From Micromonospora sp. 15K316 (lineage in GTDB: Bacteria > Actinomycetota > Actinomycetes > Mycobacteriales > Micromonosporaceae), in assembly GCF_004348525.1 (NCBI RefSeq), contig NZ_SMKG01000016.1, forward strand, positions 1 through 64,000: a stretch of DNA of 64,000 nt. Reading direction: 5' to 3'. A program made the translations under genes and the position numbers. Of this stretch, positions 59,604 through 64,000 are shown in pieces; position 1 is the stretch's first letter; every line of letters begins with the position of its first letter. Below the pieces are notes generated by a model that searched no databases, was not told the origin of the DNA, and worked only from the letters and a program-made list of their open reading frames with translations.

Positions 59604-61832
59604 ATGCGCCGGAATTCTGCTCTGAACAACGGCACTGCTGACATCAACCACGCAACACCGAACGACGAACCGCCGACCTCCACCACGGAGGGCGTCGCGC
59701 GCCGATCCGCGGTGGCCGAGGAACAGGACTTTCTCGACGTGGCCACGGCCCGGCGCGACAGGTTGGCCGACCACCTGCAGGCCGAGCTCTCGTCAGAGGC
59801 CCTGGACGCGTTGGAGCGGGCGCGGCAGCGCATGCTGCGCCAGCAGTACGAAGAGCTACGGCGAGCGCGGGAAGGGCTGGTCTTCGGCCGCCTGGACGGC
59901 CTCGACGGCAGCGTGCGACACATCGGCCGTATCGGTCTCCGCAACGACGGCGAGGACAGTGAGCCACTGCTGGTGGACTGGCGCGCTCCCGCGGCTCGGC
60001 CGTTCTACACCGCGACGGCCGTCGACCCACAGGGTCAGGCGCGGCGCCGGCACATACGCACGGCGGCATCGACCGTCGTCGGCGTGGACGACGAACCACT
60101 GGACGGGACCATAACGGCGGAACTCGTCGGTGAAGGCGCTCTTCTGGCCGCCCTCGACCAGCGGCGCACCGGCCGCATGTCGACGGCGATCTCCACACTG
60201 CAACGCGAACAGGACGACATCATCCGGGCCGAGGCGACCGGCCCCCTGATCGTTCAGGGCGGTCCCGGCACCGGCAAGACCGTGGTTGCTCTGCACCGCG
60301 TCGCCTACCTGCTATTCGCCCACCCGAAGATGGCCGACCAAGCGGTGCTGGTCCTCGGCCCCTCGCCGCGGTTCCTCCAGTACATCGCTCAGGTGCTGCC
60401 CGCGCTCGGTGAGACCGCCGTCGTCTCGGCGACCTGCGACACCCTGCTGCCCGAAGTCCGCGTGGGCCGCGACGAGAGCCGGCATCTCGCCGAGATCAAG
60501 GGCCGCGCCCTCTGGCAGACCGCGCTCGAGAACTACGTCACGTCGCTGCTCCCCCGGCCCCGCGAGCTGAAGCTGCGCTGGGAGGGCGACTTCTACGTCA
60601 TCCCAGCCTCAACAGTGGCACAGGCACTCGTCTCGGCGGTGCAGGGACGCCCGTACCACCGCGCCCGCGCGGCGTTCGCCGAGCAGCTGCACCACCTCCT
60701 CGCCGAAGCCGTCGTCGAGCAGCGCGAGGCGCTGATGAACGAGATGGAGGAGGGCTTCGAGGACATCCTCGCCCGCGTCGACCGGGACATGCGGCAAGAC
60801 CACCATCGCGGCAGAGCGCCCACCGGCATCGACAGCGACGGACTACTCTCCGACGAAGAGATCGAACACCTTCGTCATCGGATCGCCGAGAACGCCGCCA
60901 TCGCCCGGTTCATCGAGGCATGGTGGCCCACCCTCGACACGGAGACACTCCTGCGTGATCTCCTGGCCGACCGCGCCCTGCTGACCCGGTTCGCCCCGCA
61001 GCTGTCCCCGCAGGAGATCACCGCCGTCTCGGCCGAGCCCGCCCCGTGGGCATCGAGCGACATACCCCTACTCGACGCCCTCGCCGACCTGCTGGGCGAG
61101 GTCGACGCCCCGCCACCACAGGGCGAGTTCGTCGCCGACCGCGCTCGCCGGCAGCGCGGCTGGGTGTACGGCCACGTCGTCGTCGACGAAGCGCAGGAGC
61201 TGTCCGAGATGCAGTGGCAAATGGTCCTACGGCGCTGTCCCAGTCGTTCCATCACCGCCGTCGGTGACATCGACCAAACGGAGGCAGCGCACCGGCACAC
61301 CAGTTGGGCGCAAGCGGTGCAGGCTGCTTTCGGAGACCGCTGGACCGCCGCGGAACTCACCATCTGCTACCGGACCCCGCGTGAGGTCATGGACCTCACC
61401 GAACCGGTCTTGACGAAAGCCGGCAGCCACAACGCGCCGCCACGGGCCGTACGCTCCTCCGGCCTCGCCCCCTGGGTCCGCACGATCACGCCCGCCGAGC
61501 TTGCCGACGCCGCCGCCCGTGCTCTGCGAGAGCTGCAGCAACGATGGCACGGTGGCACCGTCGGGGTCATCGCCCCCGCCGTGCGCATCGCCGAACTCCG
61601 AGCCGTGCTGGGCGACGTGTCGGTGCTGACCGCGACCCAGTCCAAAGGCCTGGAGTGGGACGCGACGCTACTCGTCGACCCCCAGGGCATCGCCGCTGAA
61701 CCGCGCGGCTGGAACGGCCTCTACGTCGCGCTCACCCGATGCACCCAGGAACTCGGACAGCTGGTACTCACGCGGCAATCGCCACGCCCTGGGCCGACAG
61801 CTCCGGATGTTCGGCGGGTCCTCAAGACGTAA
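59604..61832 (+). CDS. HelD-type UvrD/Rep-like helicase (RNA polymerase-associated)
   Basis: 742 residues from ATG 59604 after AAGGATTTGCGA. The N-terminal coiled-coil arm (AVAEEQDFLDVATARRDRLADHLQAE to RARQRMLRQQYEELRRAREG) that inserts into the RNA polymerase secondary channel in HelD proteins is present. Motor motifs follow: P-loop VQGGPGTGKTVVALHRVAYLLF near residue 218, DEAQELSEMQW near 525, GDIDQTEAAH near 555 and the C-terminal TQSKGLEWDATLLVD near 680. HelD proteins recycle stalled RNA polymerase; actinomycete HelR members confer rifamycin tolerance. It could serve either role. Confidence 0.9.
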   Translation: MRRNSALNNGTADINHATPNDEPPTSTTEGVARRSAVAEEQDFLDVATARRDRLADHLQAELSSEALDALERARQRMLRQQYEELRRAREGLVFGRLDGLDGSVRHIGRIGLRNDGEDSEPLLVDWRAPAARPFYTATAVDPQGQARRRHIRTAASTVVGVDDEPLDGTITAELVGEGALLAALDQRRTGRMSTAISTLQREQDDIIRAEATGPLIVQGGPGTGKTVVALHRVAYLLFAHPKMADQAVLVLGPSPRFLQYIAQVLPALGETAVVSATCDTLLPEVRVGRDESRHLAEIKGRALWQTALENYVTSLLPRPRELKLRWEGDFYVIPASTVAQALVSAVQGRPYHRARAAFAEQLHHLLAEAVVEQREALMNEMEEGFEDILARVDRDMRQDHHRGRAPTGIDSDGLLSDEEIEHLRHRIAENAAIARFIEAWWPTLDTETLLRDLLADRALLTRFAPQLSPQEITAVSAEPAPWASSDIPLLDALADLLGEVDAPPPQGEFVADRARRQRGWVYGHVVVDEAQELSEMQWQMVLRRCPSRSITAVGDIDQTEAAHRHTSWAQAVQAAFGDRWTAAELTICYRTPREVMDLTEPVLTKAGSHNAPPRAVRSSGLAPWVRTITPAELADAAARALRELQQRWHGGTVGVIAPAVRIAELRAVLGDVSVLTATQSKGLEWDATLLVDPQGIAAEPRGWNGLYVALTRCTQELGQLVLTRQSPRPGPTAPDVRRVLKT

Positions 61833-62073
61833 GGATCGGCCTGCCTGAAGGTGAGAAGGGCGAACAGCTGCCGGAACCGGCTCCGACGAGCTGTGGGCGG
61901 AGATCGCGCGACTGTCACCGCCTCGACCACCACAGCGATGCCGATGCCCTGGCCTCCTCGCGGCCAGCGCTCGTCACACCCGCCCGCCCCAGCCACGAAT
62001 CCGAACTGCCGGCGTCTGGCTCGGCCCGGGTGATGCCGCGCCCAGCCGTTCGAGCTCGGGACGAGCGGGGACC

Positions 62074-62664
62074 TCACATTTCCAGATCCCGGCGCCCGAC
62101 CCGCCACCAGCGCTCCGCCGCCGAAGGGCCGTACCAACCTGCGGCGGGCCCGGCCGGGTGGACACCGCAGGTCGGGCATGCCCGCTCCGCCCTGGGCCGT
62201 TCGATCCCGCAGGCGAGACAGTGCGTGGCGGAGGGGATTCCGGCGGCGTGGCGATCGAGTACGCCCCGCACGACCTCGGCGATAGGTCGTGTCGGATGGT
62301 GCTCAAGGTCGGGGCAGTAGGCGATCCCCGACCCGCCCCACGAATTCCACGGCGGCCGCGTTCGCGGCACGCGTACACCCGCCGCCTTCTCTCGGCGCCG
62401 CAGCTCGGCGTACTCCCTGGCTCGCGGCACGACCACGTCGCGTACCCGTTGAAGCTCCTCCACAGCGCGCACGAGCGCGTCCGGATCGTCTTCGAGCCTG
62501 CGTGGAATGCGGGCCGAGACGACCAGGTGGTGCCAGGAGGCGCGGAACCCGTACGGCGCGCAGTCCAGCGCGCACTCCCGCAACGCGTGCAGCCTCCGCC
62601 GGAGCGGGAGTGCGCTGTCGCGGACGCGGCTGGCCTGCAGGGGGAAGCTGGTCACCGGGGCCAT
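62074..62664 (-). CDS. Hypothetical protein with C-terminal zinc ribbon
   Basis: 196 residues from ATG 62664; an extension to 62697 is possible. MAPVTSFPLQASRVRDSALPLRRRLHALREC, then a basic helical middle (VEELQRVRDVVVPRAREYAELRRREKA), and a ribbon THCLACGIERPRAERACPTCGVHPAG with two CxxC pairs. RNA or DNA contact is plausible but no family was recognised. It is 240 bp after the HelD gene on the opposite strand, so a functional link is not implied. Confidence 0.7.
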   Translation of the reverse strand: MAPVTSFPLQASRVRDSALPLRRRLHALRECALDCAPYGFRASWHHLVVSARIPRRLEDDPDALVRAVEELQRVRDVVVPRAREYAELRRREKAAGVRVPRTRPPWNSWGGSGIAYCPDLEHHPTRPIAEVVRGVLDRHAAGIPSATHCLACGIERPRAERACPTCGVHPAGPAAGWYGPSAAERWWRVGRRDLEM

Positions 62665-62785
62665 GGTTGTCCAGCGCAGCGCACCGCGCCACCACATTCC
62701 GACAGCCGATCGCTGGTCGAGGAGAGGAACAACATTCCCGCCCTGGCCGGCCCGTAGGGGCTGGCCAGGGCGGCGAAGGAATGGA

Positions 62786-63994
62786 TCAGGGCCGCAGCCA
62801 CCACGGGCTGGTGTAGGCCACCCCGAAGTCGTTGCACGGGTGACCGGCCGGGCCGGGGGTGCCGTTGGGCTGGGAGGGGTCGGAGACCCGCAGCACCACC
62901 CAGTCTCCGTCGGCGACGTCGAGTGGCACGGTGAAGTCGGCGACCTGGCCGCTGACCGTGTCGATGACGTCGACGACTGTCGGCGCGGAGGTTCCCGGAC
63001 GCAGGACCTGGATCCGCAGCGGCATGCCCTCCCAGACCGGGCCGCGGTCCACGTCCAGCAGGAACCGCACGTCGCCGGAGGTCACGTTGAGCACGCCACC
63101 CATGCGGACCCCGTTGGCGGTGGCGTCCACCCGCAGTCCGGACACCCGGGTGGCGAAGGAGCGGCGGGCGGCCATCGCCTCGAACACCGCGGCGCGGGTG
63201 TTCTCGGTGACCCAGAGGCCGCTGCGGCCCTTGCCCTCGTGGAATCCCCAGGTCGTGCCGTGCTCGTCGGTGACGCCGGTCAGGCCCGGTCGCCAGCCGG
63301 CGTTCAGGCAGGCCACCAGGGGTGAGGTCAGCCCGGAGGACCAGCCCTCGAACAGGTAGTCGTCGGTGCGGTTGAACATCTCCAACCCGACGAACTGGTT
63401 GCGGACGGAGGCGTCGAAGGAGAAGTTGTTGAACCGGCCCGGCTCCCGGCCGGGGTGGTTGAAGCTGGCCAGACCGCCGGCGCGGCCGGTGAGCCAGTCG
63501 TACAGGTTGCCGGGGCTGCTGGCCCGCAGCAGGTCGGCGAAGTCGGAGGTGTTCCAGACGTTGATGTGCCCCTGCAACGGATGCGACCACTCGAACCCGC
63601 GGATCGCCGTGAACTGACCCGGGTCGTTGGCGGCGTTGGCCAGGTCGCCGGTGGTCCGCCACTCCGAGGAGCTGAGCCCGTCGATCGCGAAGAGCGTGGC
63701 GTGGTCGGTGAGCGCGGCGACGTCCAGCCCGGCCTCGCGCATCGAGGCGAAGGCGGCGTCGGCGCTGCCGTCACCGTCCGACATGACCGTGTGGTTGTGC
63801 ATGTCGGCGTGCACGAGCGTCGTGCCCTGGGTGATCAGGGACGTCCGGGCGGCGCCGGCCGCGGCGGTCGCGGTCGGGGCGCTGGCCGTCGTCGTCGTGG
63901 CCGCCTGGGCCGAGCCCGGCAGCGCCGCCAGCATCAGCATTCCGCCGGTACCGGCCAGCATCGCGCGCCGGCCGAAGGACGGGGCGACGTTCAC
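62786..63994 (-). CDS. Secreted PHP/CehA-McbA-type metallohydrolase
   Basis: 402 residues from GTG 63994; the frame stays open to the window edge, so a longer N terminus is possible though a Tat signal (FGRRAMLAGTGGMLMLAALP) supports this start. Metal-binding motifs are HADMHNHTVMSDG near residue 62, ALTDHA near 96, FEWSH near 130 and TDEHGTTWG. The family includes phosphoesterases and carbaryl-like amide hydrolases with a PHP active site. A small C-terminal beta domain (about 300-400) is present. Exported enzyme, substrate unknown. Confidence 0.85.
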   Translation of the reverse strand: MNVAPSFGRRAMLAGTGGMLMLAALPGSAQAATTTTASAPTATAAAGAARTSLITQGTTLVHADMHNHTVMSDGDGSADAAFASMREAGLDVAALTDHATLFAIDGLSSSEWRTTGDLANAANDPGQFTAIRGFEWSHPLQGHINVWNTSDFADLLRASSPGNLYDWLTGRAGGLASFNHPGREPGRFNNFSFDASVRNQFVGLEMFNRTDDYLFEGWSSGLTSPLVACLNAGWRPGLTGVTDEHGTTWGFHEGKGRSGLWVTENTRAAVFEAMAARRSFATRVSGLRVDATANGVRMGGVLNVTSGDVRFLLDVDRGPVWEGMPLRIQVLRPGTSAPTVVDVIDTVSGQVADFTVPLDVADGDWVVLRVSDPSQPNGTPGPAGHPCNDFGVAYTSPWWLRP

Positions 63995-64000
63995 CTGGCC

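Noticed and set aside
1-64000. Transposons, prophage or integrated plasmid
   Set aside because: No transposase, integrase, terminal inverted repeats or attachment-site duplication was found; gene decay here can be explained by ordinary deletions.

Overview
The window is very GC-rich (roughly 70 percent), uses GTG and ATG starts with purine-rich ribosome binding sites, and carries SARP, ECF41, HelD, PadR/DUF1048, DUF1877, DUF6086 and secreted S15 peptidase genes. Together these point to a filamentous actinomycete, most likely a member of the Micromonosporaceae (inference from gene content only). No insertion sequence, CRISPR array, rRNA or canonical tRNA was seen.

Layout. 1-7100: the edge of a ribosomal peptide (TOMM / thiazolylpeptide-like) gene cluster running leftward out of the window, with an M20 amidohydrolase, a 60-residue precursor whose core is almost only Ser/Thr/Cys, a SARP-NB-ARC regulator and an F-type leader-binding protein, flanked by a divergent TrmB/LuxR-type regulator. 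7500-14350: a string of small stand-alone genes (DUF1877, histidine phosphatase, PH-like, HIT-like, alpha/beta hydrolase, DinB, DUF6086, DUF1801) with two truncated genes abutting each other near 13460. 14450-17520: a DesK/DesR-like two-component system divergent from a fatty acid desaturase. 18600-22900: cold shock protein, transketolase, uridine kinase-like protein and GYD protein. 23500-34900: secreted hydrolases (two S15 peptidases, a GH97 glycosidase with NEW3 and NPCBM-like modules, a class C serine hydrolase), a PadR-DUF1048 operon, an ESX-type YbaB/WXG pair with a frame problem, and a lipoprotein. 35200-38850: a hydrophobic micropeptide, an M15-like peptidoglycan enzyme, a patatin and a Cmx/CmrA-like efflux pump.

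39100-41450 is the most distinctive region: a TROVE/vWA protein (bacterial Ro60, Rsr) preceded on the same strand by four tandem Y-RNA-like units. Three contain a circularly permuted tRNA-like module (T arm, then a closed acceptor hairpin, then D arm) and one is a minimal unit without it. The units form two pairs, each with a 15-bp internal spacer and a promoter-like sequence just upstream. They appear to be the RNA partners of the adjacent Ro60 protein.

41450-47630: AhpD-like, VOC, Crp, YciI and SUFU proteins, a TetR-oxidoreductase pair with putative operators, and an AraC regulator. 48080-53650: a sugar ABC importer operon headed by a cytoplasmic GH97 enzyme. 53800-57650: an efflux pump and methyltransferase divergent from an XRE-cupin regulator across a perfect palindrome, then an N-terminally truncated ECF41 sigma factor. 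57700-64000: TPR protein, GNAT, a HelD-type RNA polymerase-associated helicase, an unknown zinc-ribbon protein and a PHP-type metallohydrolase that may continue past the right edge.
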